NCBI GenBank assembly: GCA_963575745.1
Contig: CAUYUJ010004003.1
Location: 122,501 to 186,500, forward strand
From: Prorocentrum cordatum
Taxonomy: Eukaryota > Sar > Dinophyceae > Prorocentrales > Prorocentraceae
DNA: 64,000 nt
Direction: 5' to 3'
Part shown: positions 1-8,241 of the stretch, piece by piece
Position numbering within the stretch: position 1 is the first letter of the stretch
Layout: each line of letters starts with the position of its first letter
Position numbers and translations under genes: made by a program
Notes under the pieces: generated by a model
What the model saw: only the letters and a program-made list of their open reading frames with translations
What the model was told of the DNA's origin: nothing
The model's database searches: none

Positions 1-243
1 GCACCTCAAGCCAAGCTTCCGCGCTGTGCGGAAATCGCCCGCAGCACCGTGAGACCCGCAGCGCCTGCAACAGTAACCATTGTTGCCCCTGGACACGTCG
101 TGCCCAAGCGCAGCGAAGGCGTCCCCGACCTCCTCTGCCAGGGCAGGTGGCAGCAAGGCTCCGGGGGCCGAGGGCTGTGGGTTCCCTTCGAGCGCCAAGG
201 CCGCGCCCAGGGCCATGCTAGCCCTCTGGTCGCTGCAGAGAAC
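1..243 (-). pseudogene. Element A Cys-rich C-terminal module after an in-frame stop
   Basis: Directly after the TAG at 244-246 the same frame continues open to base 1. It contains GHDVSRGNNGYCCRRCG, a Gly-His followed by a C-x2-C pair, the same layout as the CTQCG segment just upstream and as the orphan modules at 29.2 and 31.3 kb on the other strand. In LINEs of this kind such modules probably bind zinc and contact RNA or DNA; this is an inference from the Cys spacing. The stop is best read as a nonsense mutation in one polyprotein. The 3' end of the element is outside the window. Confidence 0.5.
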
Positions 244-1806
244 CTAGCCCTCGCCGAAGGCGCGGAAGTACTTGGCGTTGAGAGCCCTGGCAACGCGCGA
301 AGGGCGACATACACGCCGAGAGCCAGTTTGCAGCGACTCGAGGGAGGAGCCCGTTGTGGCCGTGACTCCGCATTGGGTGCATCGGCGCCGCCCGAGGCTG
401 GCGCAGTAAGCAAGGACATGGTCCGTACTGCGTGCCACCACGATGGGCCTCGCCTGCTCGCAAGGTGGCCTGCGGACCTCCACGTCGCATCCCCATTGTC
501 TGTGAGCCACCACCTGCAGTGCCGCCCGCGAAATGAACGGCAAGACCTTGCGGTGCTGTTTCAGCGCAGCTGTTGCCGCTTCAGCTACCGACCCAGCCAG
601 TGCGTGAGAGGCCGCACCACAGCGCGCGAAGTAGTCTGCCCAGCCGTTGCCTAGCCAGGCGCGCAGCTCCTGCGGCTGTGTGCCCATAAGCTCCTCCAAG
701 AACCTGTGCGCTGGCGTCCATCGGAACTTGGGGGGGCCCCGCAGAGTGCGCCTGCGGCTGGCCACGAAGATGTCCCGCCACGCTCGAGCATGCTTGGCAC
801 GACCCTGCTCGAGCTCGGGACACCAACGCTCTCCTTCCTGGGCGAGCGCCAGCAGGTCAGTGACGAAGCACTGGTGGTCAGGGAAAGCGTCGAGCCCCTC
901 CCTGATCGCGTACCTCTCAGCGCGGCCGACAGTCTGCGCCAAGTACGGAAGGGGCCCGAGCCCCGCCCTAACTGGGAGCCAAGAGGAAGGATCAAGCTGC
1001 ACAACAGCTTGTCCACATCTCCGTACCTCGGGAACACCTGAGTCGTAACCAGACCCGTCGGTGTAAGAAACGGGGCCCCAAACGCCATGGGCGTCGCCCC
1101 ACAGGCAGACCTCATGCCTCCGCGTGTCTGCTCGTGGCAGATAAGCGGGAGGCTCGGGTATGCCAAAAACGAGATAGGACTGCTCGAAGTTCGGCGTGCC
1201 TGATCCAAGACCCGCTTGGATAAGTTGGTCGCGCACCTCAGCCAACACTTGGGGGAGGTGGAAGATACCACGGCCATTCAGCGTTGGCGTCGCTGTCTCG
1301 GGCCCGCCGTGCCCGCGTGGTGCATCGGGCGCCGAGGCTGGAACCGCCGCCACAAGGGACAGCGGGTCACTCTGTTCCGAAGCAGCCGGTGGCGCACAGG
1401 GGACACTCTGCGCGCCCAGCCTCGCCTTCTCCTGGTGGCCGTCGTACCCATAGGGTGGCACAAAGTCGACCTCATCATCAACCCCTTGCCTGGTGACTGG
1501 AAAGAACTCGTCCTCAACCTCCATGGTGCTGGGTCGGGTCGGCAGGGTCGGCAGGGTCGGGTCGGCCCGACTCTCAGGGTTGCCGCAAGCTTGCTGGCGT
1601 TGGTCGCCGAAGCCCTGCTGCGTTTCAGGGTTCTGTGCTTGTCGCAGGCCTTGGACATGGTCCGTCGGCTCCTGCTCCGTGGGTCGCAGCTTCCCTGCGG
1701 GGTGGGTGGGCCAGCAGCGCGGGGCATTCCAAGAAGACATGGCCCCAACATTCATCGGGCGCAAGGGCCTTCCCTCAAGCCTGACAAGGGCGCATGTGCA
1801 TGCCTA
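244..1806 (-). pseudogene. Element A RNase H domain ORF
   Basis: RNase H degrades the RNA strand of the RNA-DNA hybrid made in retrotransposition. Counting from the first start-like codon (TTG at 1764; 506 residues), residues 1-200 are a Pro/Gln-rich linker. The RNase H fold follows: TDGSG with Asp236, RAER with Glu283, VTD with Asp303, TPAH with His353 and GNGWAD with Asp377. This is the complete D-E-D-D set with the usual histidine. The frame is open upstream to a TAG just beyond 1806, so the TTG is not a real start and the piece continues the connector ORF. The tail has a CTQCG pair and ends at TAG 244-246, after which the same frame stays open to the window edge. The catalytic residues survive but the protein is broken at both ends. 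Confidence 0.75.
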
Positions 1807-2290
1807 GCTTCATGTTCCTGCGGATTGGCATGGGTATGTTGTCAGACCATAGCGCCTGTAGCGCTTCCATATGCCTTGCGGCACGGACACCCTTGACCGC
1901 ATACCTGAACCCACGATGCCAGATGGGCGCACCAGCGTGGGAATACATGTGGTTGGTGAGGCGGTCGTGCTGCCAGCGCTGCACGCCTTGCACCAAAAAC
2001 GGACGTAGGTCAGCAGGGCACACGCGGTACAGGTCATACTGGTTGCCCAAGTCATCCTGCGAAACGTGCGGCGCTTTCCTGTCCCAGGCTAGCCGCCTGA
2101 GCGTCAACCACGTCGCGGCCAGGGGACCTTTGGCACTGGCCCAACTGATGGGGACAAACCGCTCATGGAGCGCTGTCCAAGCCCTTTGAAGGCGGCTAGG
2201 TGAAGCACGCCAATCCCAAATCCAGGCGGCGTAATTCAAGACCAGGTCCAGCGTGGCATGATAAATGGGGTCGTACTCCTCCGAAGGGTG
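1775..2290 (-). pseudogene. Element A connector segment, partial
   Basis: The reading frame is open from the edge of the GGA array (about 2290) to a TGA at 1775, although a start-like codon occurs only at 2239. The peptide is Trp/Arg-rich (it contains NYAAWIWDWR near its start) and looks like the region between reverse transcriptase and RNase H in LINE polyproteins. It has no catalytic motif of its own. It joins the next ORF only through a one-base frame change: the stop of this frame falls about 15 bases after the other frame opens behind a TAG, so the shift lies between about 1785 and 1806. No upstream start is needed because the piece is internal to a longer protein. Confidence 0.5.
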
Positions 2291-2294
2291 AGTA

Positions 2295-2544
2295 AGGGAG
2301 GAGGAGGAGGAGGAGGAGGAGGAGGAGGAGGAGGAGGAGGAGGAGGAGGAGGAGGAGGAGGAGGAGGGAGAGGAGGAATATCAGGAGGAGGGGGGAGGAG
2401 GAGGAGGAGGAGGAGGAGGAGGAGGAGGAGGAGGAGGAGGAGGAGGAGGAGGAGGAGGAGGAGGAGGAGTATCAGGAGGGGGGAGGAGGAGGAGGAGGAG
2501 GAGGAGGAGGAGGAGGAGGAGGAGGAGGAGGAGGAGGAGGAGGA
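2295..2544. repeat. (GGA)n triplet array with GGGGGA interruptions
   Basis: Purine-only plus strand, GGA units broken by ATATCAGG and GTATCAGG spacers at about 2378 and 2469. It separates the truncated 5' edge of element A from the 3' end of element B. Reading frames through it encode only homopolymer-like Gly, Arg or Glu runs and are not genes. Confidence 0.95.
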
Positions 2545-2622
2545 GCGGAGCGGAGCGCCGGAAAACGTCCCGGAAGGACGGCCCTATGAGAGCCCGGCGG
2601 GGGCGCCGGAGCGCCAGAAGGC

Positions 2623-3570
2623 TCATTCGTTGTAGTTGCCGAAGTGGAGGAAGCGACGCATGTAGTCCAAGAAGCCTTCTTCACGAGTCTTCCACCATGG
2701 TAGGTTCTGGGCCAACACCCACCATTTGGAATCGTTGTCGGTGTCGACCACGTCATGTAGATAAGATACAATGTCATCATGCCTAAGCTTCTTTTGCCCG
2801 CCATGTCGGCGAAAGGCTGGGCTTAGGTCGTGTGTACATGGGTCCCAACTTGCACTCAGTCGCGTCCATCTGTCGTGATCGTGGTTGGCCGCACTTGCTG
2901 CAAACGCCCATTTTCGCTTGAAGTATACGTCGGTCCAATCGTCGACTCGTGCTCGTTTGGCGTGTGCCAAAGCGGTGGAGGTACTTTTCCGTATGAAGTG
3001 AACCCAAGGCTCAGATCCATCGTCGTTGTCTCCGTCGGTTGCTGTTGTCGGTGCTGGTGTCGGTTTCGGTGTTGGTGCTGGTGCTGTTAATGCTGGTGCT
3101 GTTGTCGGTGCAGGTGCTATTGTCGGTGTTGGCGCTGTTTTCGATTGGTGCTGGTGTTGGTGCTGGTGCTGTGTTCGGTGTTGGTGCTGGTGCTGTGGTC
3201 GGTGCTGGTGCTGGTGCTGGTGTCGTCGTCGTCGTCGCCGTTCGGTGCTGTTGTCGGTCCTGGTGTCGGTGCTGGATTCGGTGTCGTTGACGTCGACACG
3301 TGTGCCGTTGTTGGTGTTGCAGCTGGCGCGTGCTGTCTGTCTGCTTGCTTCCAGCGTGTTCCGTCTTCTCGGCGTATTGATGATCAGTCGGAACATTTTC
3401 CGTTGTGTTCGTTGTAGCGTGATGAGCATATCTTTGGTGAGTGTCCGCGAAGAGCAACCGTACATAACGCATGGTGTGATCGTGCCGCTGAAGAGTCGGA
3501 GTCTGCTGTGCAATGGGAGCTTTCTGTTGGTAAGTTCACACCGTAGTGTGTGAAACTTCGACCATCCCGC
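2623..3570 (-). CDS. Element B C-terminal domain, with an internal low-complexity insertion
   Basis: Continues the reverse transcriptase in a shifted frame. It opens with HTLRCELTNRKLP and RLRLFSGTITPCVMYGCSS, the thumb/connector signature after the RT palm in many LINEs, then LQRTQRKMFRLII. Residues about 75-165 are replaced by a Thr/Pro/Ala/Gln/His low-complexity tract from a GGTGCT/GTCGGT-type repeat, after which unique sequence resumes (VHFIRKSTSTALAHAKRAR, DDWTDVYFKRKWAF, KWWVLAQNLPWWKTREE). The stop is at 2623. No Cys-rich module like that of element A is present. The repeat tract may vary between copies and is not expected to be part of a folded domain. Confidence 0.7.
   Translation of the reverse strand, partial: AGWSKFHTLRCELTNRKLPLHSRLRLFSGTITPCVMYGCSSRTLTKDMLITLQRTQRKMFRLIINTPRRRNTLEASRQTARASCNTNNGTRVDVNDTESSTDTRTDNSTERRRRRRHQHQHQHRPQHQHQHRTQHQHQHQHQSKTAPTPTIAPAPTTAPALTAPAPTPKPTPAPTTATDGDNDDGSEPWVHFIRKSTSTALAHAKRARVDDWTDVYFKRKWAFAASAANHDHDRWTRLSASWDPCTHDLSPAFRRHGGQKKLRHDDIVSYLHDVVDTDNDSKWWVLAQNLPWWKTREEGFLDYMRRFLHFGNYNE
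3040..3300. repeat. Degenerate GGTGCT/GTCGGT hexamer tract
   Basis: Short units of GGTGCTGGTGTCGGT type on the plus strand, in frame with the minus-strand C-terminal domain of element B, where they encode Ala-Pro-Thr and His-Gln runs. It is a coding-sequence expansion, since conserved peptide resumes on both sides in the same frame. Confidence 0.8.
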
Positions 3571-4490
3571 GGCGATCCTGTTTTTTCAGCTCATGTCCGT
3601 GGAAGTCGTGGAACGATAACTTTTTGCCCAAATATTTCGTATTCTGGTCTTTGGGTAGAATTTCTATGCGTGCACCATCTAAGACGATGTGCGTAATTGT
3701 TCTGCCAGCCCTCCGGCTGACGTTGGTGAGAATATTGGTCTTGTCGGGGTGAAGTGAGAGTCCACAGCAGGATGCTTTGTTCTTCAAGTCGCGCAATAAG
3801 CATGTAAATTGGCGAAGGTTCGGGGCGCACAGCAGAACGTCGTCTGCGAAGCGTAGGTTCGTGATGCTTGCTTTCTGAGCAAAGCCGAGCTTGATGCCAA
3901 ACTTTTTGCGTTGCCAGCCGGGCTTGATTTGTCGGAAGATATGTTCCAGCAGCGCATAGAACAGGAAGGAACTGAGCGGATCTCCATGCTTCGCACCCCG
4001 CTGTATGCTAAAACTGCGACTGGAGGTGTCAGTGCGGACAGTGGCCGTCTGATCATTGTACATGTGCTGAATGAAGGTGATGTGCGCTTCGGGAATCTGT
4101 TGCTGTCGTAGAGCGTCACATAGGTGCTTGTGGTCCACGCAGTCGAACGCCTTCTTGAAGTCGGTTGCTGCCGCCCAGAGCGGGAACTGCCAACAATGTG
4201 ATTGCTCGTTCAACATTTCCGTCGTGAAGAGGTGGTCATCCGTGCTGAAGCCTCGCCGGAAACCAGCCTGGTCAGGGCTCTGTTGTGCGTCAAATGTGGC
4301 TTCTAGTCGATTGCAGAGGAAGCGGGACATGAGTTTGTACAGCAGTGGGGTGATGGCGATCGGTTTGTAGTTTTGCGGTAGCTTGGGGTCCCCAGATTTG
4401 TATATCACCGTTATCGTCATTCTCTTCCATTGTGTGGGTGATGGGTGGTTTGGCTTGATAATGTCGTTGTAAAGCTGAAGTAAGTGCGAT
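3536..4490 (-). CDS. Element B reverse transcriptase domain
   Basis: RNA-directed DNA polymerase of the LINE. The frame is open from about 4490, where the endonuclease frame stops, although the first ATG is at 4420. Counting from that ATG (294 residues): QAGFRRGFST at 51-60, motif A TDFKKAFD with Asp87, motif B RGAKHGDPLS at 141-150, motif C FADD at 191-194 with both catalytic aspartates, and a motif D region GLSLHPDKTNIL at about 220-231. All polymerase residues are intact. The 3' end at 3536 is a frameshift stop: the peptide RGMVEVSHTTV replaces the sequence continued by the downstream frame (GWSKFHTLRC), placing the shift at about 3575-3590. It has no own start or promoter and belongs to the same protein as the endonuclease. 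Confidence 0.9.
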
Positions 4491-6095
4491 TCAATGGTGG
4501 TCGCTGCACTTGCCGTTTTTCACCTGCTTGATTGCATGTCGAAGCTCTTTTGGTGTGAGTGGTGGTATGCTCGAGTCTGTTGCCGTGTCGGTGTTGCTAG
4601 AAATGTCGCTGTCGTCCTGCGGTGTTTTATAGAGTTGCTCGTAAAAGGTGGCGAAGACGTCTGCGATGCTCTGTCTGCCAGTTATTTCGTCGCCGTTTGT
4701 GGTTGTCATTGACGCGATCATGTCTTTTTTCTTGGACGTTTTCGTGCCCGCGATTCTCTTGAGGTTTTTGAACTGGCACACAATGGTTTCAATCCTGGCG
4801 TTTTCCCGGGCGCGCTTGATGGTTCGAAGCTGTTTCAACATGAGTTTGCTCAGTGTACTCCTGGTGGTTGTGTCGGCATGCGGTGTGCTGCGCCGTCGGG
4901 CAATGAGGTCGTGCAGCTTATTGTTTGATGTGACGTCGTCTTCGTGTGCTTGGTGTCGCGGTGAACTGTCGTGGTACTCATGGTAGTCGCCGTGAGCTTG
5001 GACAAGGGCTCTGGTGATGTGATTGTTCCTGTCGTCAGTGCTGGCTGCGACGTCGTGGGCGTCGAGTCTGTGCTGTAGGTAGTGTTGGTACAGTGGATCG
5101 GCAGCAGGTGGGCGCGTAGACCGATGATTGGATCGTTGTGTTCGCTTCTTCCGCTTCTTCTCCGGCGCGGCGTCGAAAACAAGCCTCATACATACCGCTT
5201 GGTGGTCGGACCCGAGGTCTGGAATAGCTGTTGCAAACGAGTCATGCACCTGGTTGCGACGATCTTTGTCGATGAGTATGTAGTCAATCTGTGTTTGGGC
5301 ATGGTTTTCCCTATTGCTGGTATAAGTGAAGACGTTGCGATTATGCTTGTAGAACAACGTGTTGGTGATACGCATCTTCTGTGAAGTTGCCCATGCTCGT
5401 AACCACGTCCCACGTGTGTTGCACGCTCCGATTCCGCGTGGGCCAACTGTGAGTCTCCGGCCTCTGTTGGCATTCTCTTCCTCGTCCGCGTTGATGGGGT
5501 GTTTGCCGACCTGTGCGTTCAAGTCTCCAGTGATGATTGTGATGCGCTTCTGCTTGGCGGCTTCGTCGTGGAGCGCGGTCAGGACGTCGTACATCTGCTG
5601 GACGTGAGCGTCGGGGTACCCGCAGTGTGGGAAATAAGCCGTCGCAACTCTCACCTTGCAGGCGGATGTGTCGAGGTCGATGTAGGCGATGCGCTCGTTG
5701 ATGCGTGTGAAGCATGTGATGCTGTGAACGTGCCGTCGGTGGATAAGAAATGCTACGCCTGTTGATGTGGTGGTGTGACCCGCTGCCGCAAATACGTGGG
5801 AACCCAACTTCGTTGTCCACATCTCTCGTTCTGTCGTCCTCCAAGTTTCATTTATTGCCACGATGTCCCATGCCATGGTCTCCAATTCGCAAATCAGCGT
5901 GTCGATGGAGTCGTCTGTGGAGAGGCTTCTCGCGTTTTTGTGGATGACGGTGAACTGGAAGCGACTGGAGTCGGCGCATTGGTTTCCGAGATCTTGTTGA
6001 AATTGTCTTTGCTCTTCTCGCACTGTCAATCCGGCAGAAGAGCTGGAGTCGGAACCTTCCAACCTGGATGCCGGTGTCGTGCATCGCCGGCGCAA
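4491..6095 (-). CDS. Element B AP-type endonuclease region
   Basis: This 534-residue ORF carries an exonuclease-endonuclease-phosphatase (APE-like) domain that nicks target DNA to prime reverse transcription. Motifs in order: HKNARS with Asn54, INETW with Glu83, GDLNAQ with Asp191 and Asn193, QIDYILI with Asp271 and GSDH with Asp297 and His298. The metal-binding and catalytic set is complete. A basic linker (KKRKKRTQRSNHRS) and a low-complexity His/Asp/Thr region precede the segment that normally leads into RT, ending KQVKNGKCSDHH at TGA. The 6095 start (TTG) is only the first start-like codon; the frame is open further upstream, so the true N-terminus is unknown. The stop at 4491 is a one-base frameshift: the next frame carries the continuation without a gap. 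Confidence 0.85.
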   Translation of the reverse strand: MRRRCTTPASRLEGSDSSSSAGLTVREEQRQFQQDLGNQCADSSRFQFTVIHKNARSLSTDDSIDTLICELETMAWDIVAINETWRTTEREMWTTKLGSHVFAAAGHTTTSTGVAFLIHRRHVHSITCFTRINERIAYIDLDTSACKVRVATAYFPHCGYPDAHVQQMYDVLTALHDEAAKQKRITIITGDLNAQVGKHPINADEEENANRGRRLTVGPRGIGACNTRGTWLRAWATSQKMRITNTLFYKHNRNVFTYTSNRENHAQTQIDYILIDKDRRNQVHDSFATAIPDLGSDHQAVCMRLVFDAAPEKKRKKRTQRSNHRSTRPPAADPLYQHYLQHRLDAHDVAASTDDRNNHITRALVQAHGDYHEYHDSSPRHQAHEDDVTSNNKLHDLIARRRSTPHADTTTRSTLSKLMLKQLRTIKRARENARIETIVCQFKNLKRIAGTKTSKKKDMIASMTTTNGDEITGRQSIADVFATFYEQLYKTPQDDSDISSNTDTATDSSIPPLTPKELRHAIKQVKNGKCSDHH

Positions 6096-6261
6096 GATGC
6101 ATGCTGGGACGTCGCCAGAAACGTCGCTGTAGGCACGTCTTCCTCCTCCTCCTCCTCTTCCTCTTCCACCTTCCCCACTGTTGGGTAAGACGTTTGTTTG
6201 GGCTGCGCGAGACGTTGTACAGCTGGTTGTTGAAGGCAGGAGGTCAGCGTGTTGAGCTGCT

Positions 6262-7640
6262 GGGAGCTGGAGGTCAATAGGTGGAGGTGGGAGTGAAGAG
6301 TCGAAAGCTGGTCGTTGAGGGTCAGAGTGCGCTGGTGGAAGCTGTAGGTCGATAGGTGGTGGGAGTGGAGAGTCGGAGGCTAGACGTTGAGGGTCGGAGC
6401 GAAATGGTGGAAGCTGTAGGTCAATAGGTGGAGGTGGGGGTGGAGAATCGGAAAGTGGACGTTGAGGGTCAGAGTGAACTGGTGATGGGTGGAGGTGGGA
6501 GTGGAGAGTCCAAAGCTGGACGTTGAGGGTCAGAGTGAACTGGTGGAAGCTGTAGGTCGATAGGTGGAGGTGTGAGTGGAGAGTCGAAAGCTGGATGTTG
6601 AGGGTCAGAGTGAACTGGTGGAAGCTTTAGGTCGATGGGTGGAGGTGGGAGTGGAGAGTCGAAAGCTGGACGTTGAGGGTCAGAGTGAACTGGTGGAGGC
6701 TGTAGGTCAATGGGCGGAGGTGGGAATGGAGAGTCGAAAGCTGGACGTTGAAGGTCAGAGTGAACTGGTGGAGGCTGTAGGTCGATCGGTGGAGGTGGGA
6801 GTGGAGAGTCGGAAGCTGGACGTTGAGGGTCGGAGTGAACTGGTGGAAACTGTCGGTCGATGGGTGGAGGTGGGAGTGGAGAGTCGAAAGCTGGATGTTG
6901 AGGGTCAGAGTGAACTGGTGGAAGCTGCAGGTCGATAGGTGGAGGTGGGAGTGGAGAGTCGAAAGCTGGACGTTGAGGGTCAGGGTGAACTGGTGGAAGC
7001 TGTGGGTCGATAGGTGGAGGTGGGGGTGGAGAATCGGAAAGTGGACGTTGAGGGTCAGAGTGAACTGGTGAAGGCTGTAGGTCGATGGGTGGAGGTGGGG
7101 GTGAATGATCGAAAGTTGGACGTTGAGGGCCAGAGTGAAATGGCGGAAGCTGCAGGTCGATAGGTGGAGGTGTGAGTGGAGAGTCGAAAGCTGGATGTTG
7201 AGGGTCAGAGTGAACTGGTGGAAGCTGTAGGTCGATGGGTGGAAGTGGGAGTGGAGAGTCGAAAGCTGGACGTTGAGGGTCAGAGTGAACTGGTGGAGGC
7301 TGTAGGTCAATGGGCGGAGGTGGGAGTGGAGAGTCGAAAGCTGGACGTTGAGGGTCAGAGTGAACTGGTGGAAGCTGTAGGTCGATAGGTGGAGGTGGGA
7401 GTGGGGAGTCGGAAGCTGGACGTTGGGGGTCGGGGAGAACTGGTGGAAGCTGTCGGTCGATGGGTGGAGGTGGGAGTGGAGAGTCGAAAGCTGGATGTTG
7501 AGAGTCTGAGTGAACTGGTGGAAGATGTAGGTCGATAGGTGGAAGCGGGAGTGGAGAGTCGAAAGCTGGACGTTGAGGGTCAGAGTGAACTAATGGACGC
7601 TGTAGGTCGAAGGTTGGAGGTGGAAGTGGAGAGTCGGATG
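6262..7640 (-). repeat. 75-bp minisatellite inside element B coding sequence
   Basis: About 18 tandem copies of a 75-bp unit, of which 15 lie in the open frame upstream of the 6480 frameshift. The period is exactly 25 codons, so copy number can change without shifting the frame. Units differ by point changes, mostly conservative in the proline-rich frame. A second frame (HQFTLTLNVQLSTLHSHLHP) is also largely open because the period is a multiple of three; it is treated as a shadow. Confidence 0.9.
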
Positions 7641-8241
7641 ATGGAGGGTGGAGGTCGGAATGCTGTGCTGGTGTAAGCTTGAGGTCGATAGCCTCGAGCG
7701 CACGGTCACCACCTCCAAAGCCTGTCCCGGAAGAGCTGGTCGCTGGGATACTGTCAGAACCGGTAGTTTTGCCCAAATCCAACGCATCACCCGCATAGAA
7801 AAATGAGTGGGGAGAAAACTGTTCCATAGGCGGCCGCTCCACACTGTCGGGACTGGGGTGTTCGGAACTGGGGTTGGGAACAGGAGTCGGCATGATGATA
7901 ATCTCCCTGTCGCGGAAGACGTGCGGAGTCCGAAGCCAGATCGTGCTCTCGACGGTGGAGTCGACGCGGTTGGAGCCTGAGTGATCGTAGTCGGCGATGT
8001 TAGAGGATGATGAAGATGCAGACGCCGATGGCAAACGAAACTGGGAGAAACGATGTCCGGGGTCGGAGGTTGGAGGTGGAATGCTGGAGCCGAAGGGATG
8101 ACGCATTGGAGGGATGCAGGTAGCTTTGCCCCGAAACCCTGTGACGTCGTCGCGGTAGCTGTAGGTAGGGAAATGTTTGCGTTCGTCGATGGTGTCGGCT
8201 CTGGTGCTGGTCCGCGGCTCCACCAGCACCAGCCGGACATC
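6469..8241 (-). CDS. Element B proline-rich repeat protein or N-terminus of ORF2
   Basis: After ORF1's TAG the same frame is open for about 590 codons; the first start-like codon is GTG at 8229. Residues 1-210 are non-repetitive with good codon texture (TYSYRDDVTGFRGK, EIIIMPTPVPNP). The rest is 15 tandem 25-residue units of the type DSPLPPPPIDLQLPPVHSDP, encoded by a 75-bp minisatellite. Near 6480 a small deletion in one unit shifts the frame and ends this ORF at 6469, although three more units continue to about 6260 towards the endonuclease. A competing ORF begins at ATG 8240, two bases after ORF1's stop (TAGGATG), but its composition is poorer and it stops at 7590. The most economical view is a proline-rich N-terminal extension of the endonuclease-RT protein. 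Function unknown. Confidence 0.55.
   Translation of the reverse strand, partial: DVRLVLVEPRTSTRADTIDERKHFPTYSYRDDVTGFRGKATCIPPMRHPFGSSIPPPTSDPGHRFSQFRLPSASASSSSSNIADYDHSGSNRVDSTVESTIWLRTPHVFRDREIIIMPTPVPNPSSEHPSPDSVERPPMEQFSPHSFFYAGDALDLGKTTGSDSIPATSSSGTGFGGGDRALEAIDLKLTPAQHSDLHPPSSDSPLPPPTFDLQRPLVHSDPQRPAFDSPLPLPPIDLHLPPVHSDSQHPAFDSPLPPPPIDRQLPPVLPDPQRPASDSPLPPPPIDLQLPPVHSDPQRPAFDSPLPPPPIDLQPPPVHSDPQRPAFDSPLPLPPIDLQLPPVHSDPQHPAFDSPLTPPPIDLQLPPFHSGPQRPTFDHSPPPPPIDLQPSPVHSDPQRPLSDSPPPPPPIDPQLPPVHPDPQRPAFDSPLPPPPIDLQLPPVHSDPQHPAFDSPLPPPPIDRQFPPVHSDPQRPASDSPLPPPPIDLQPPPVHSDLQRPAFDSPFPPPPIDLQPPPVHSDPQRPAFDSPLPPPPIDLKLPPVHSDPQHPAFDSPLTPPPIDLQLPPVHSDPQRPALDSPLPPPPITSSL

Larger units (their letters stand above)
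1..2290 (-). mobile_element. Non-LTR retrotransposon A, 3' portion, degenerate
   Basis: Minus-strand coding material runs from a GGA array at about 2290 down to the window edge. Order in the direction of transcription: a connector-like segment, a type I RNase H domain with all catalytic residues, and a Cys-rich C-terminal module. Reverse transcriptase, expected upstream, is missing and the GGA array sits at that point, so the element is 5'-truncated or was split by repeat expansion. It is interrupted by one frameshift (about 1785-1806) and one in-frame TAG (244-246). The 3' end lies outside the window. It is a separate element from the LINE at 2.6-9.4 kb, which has no RNase H. Confidence 0.75.

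Noticed and set aside
6627-7310. Second frame through the 75-bp repeat (HQFTLTLNVQLSTLHS)
   Set aside because: Open only because the period is 75; it stops when single units mutate, while the proline-rich frame has coherent non-repeat sequence upstream.
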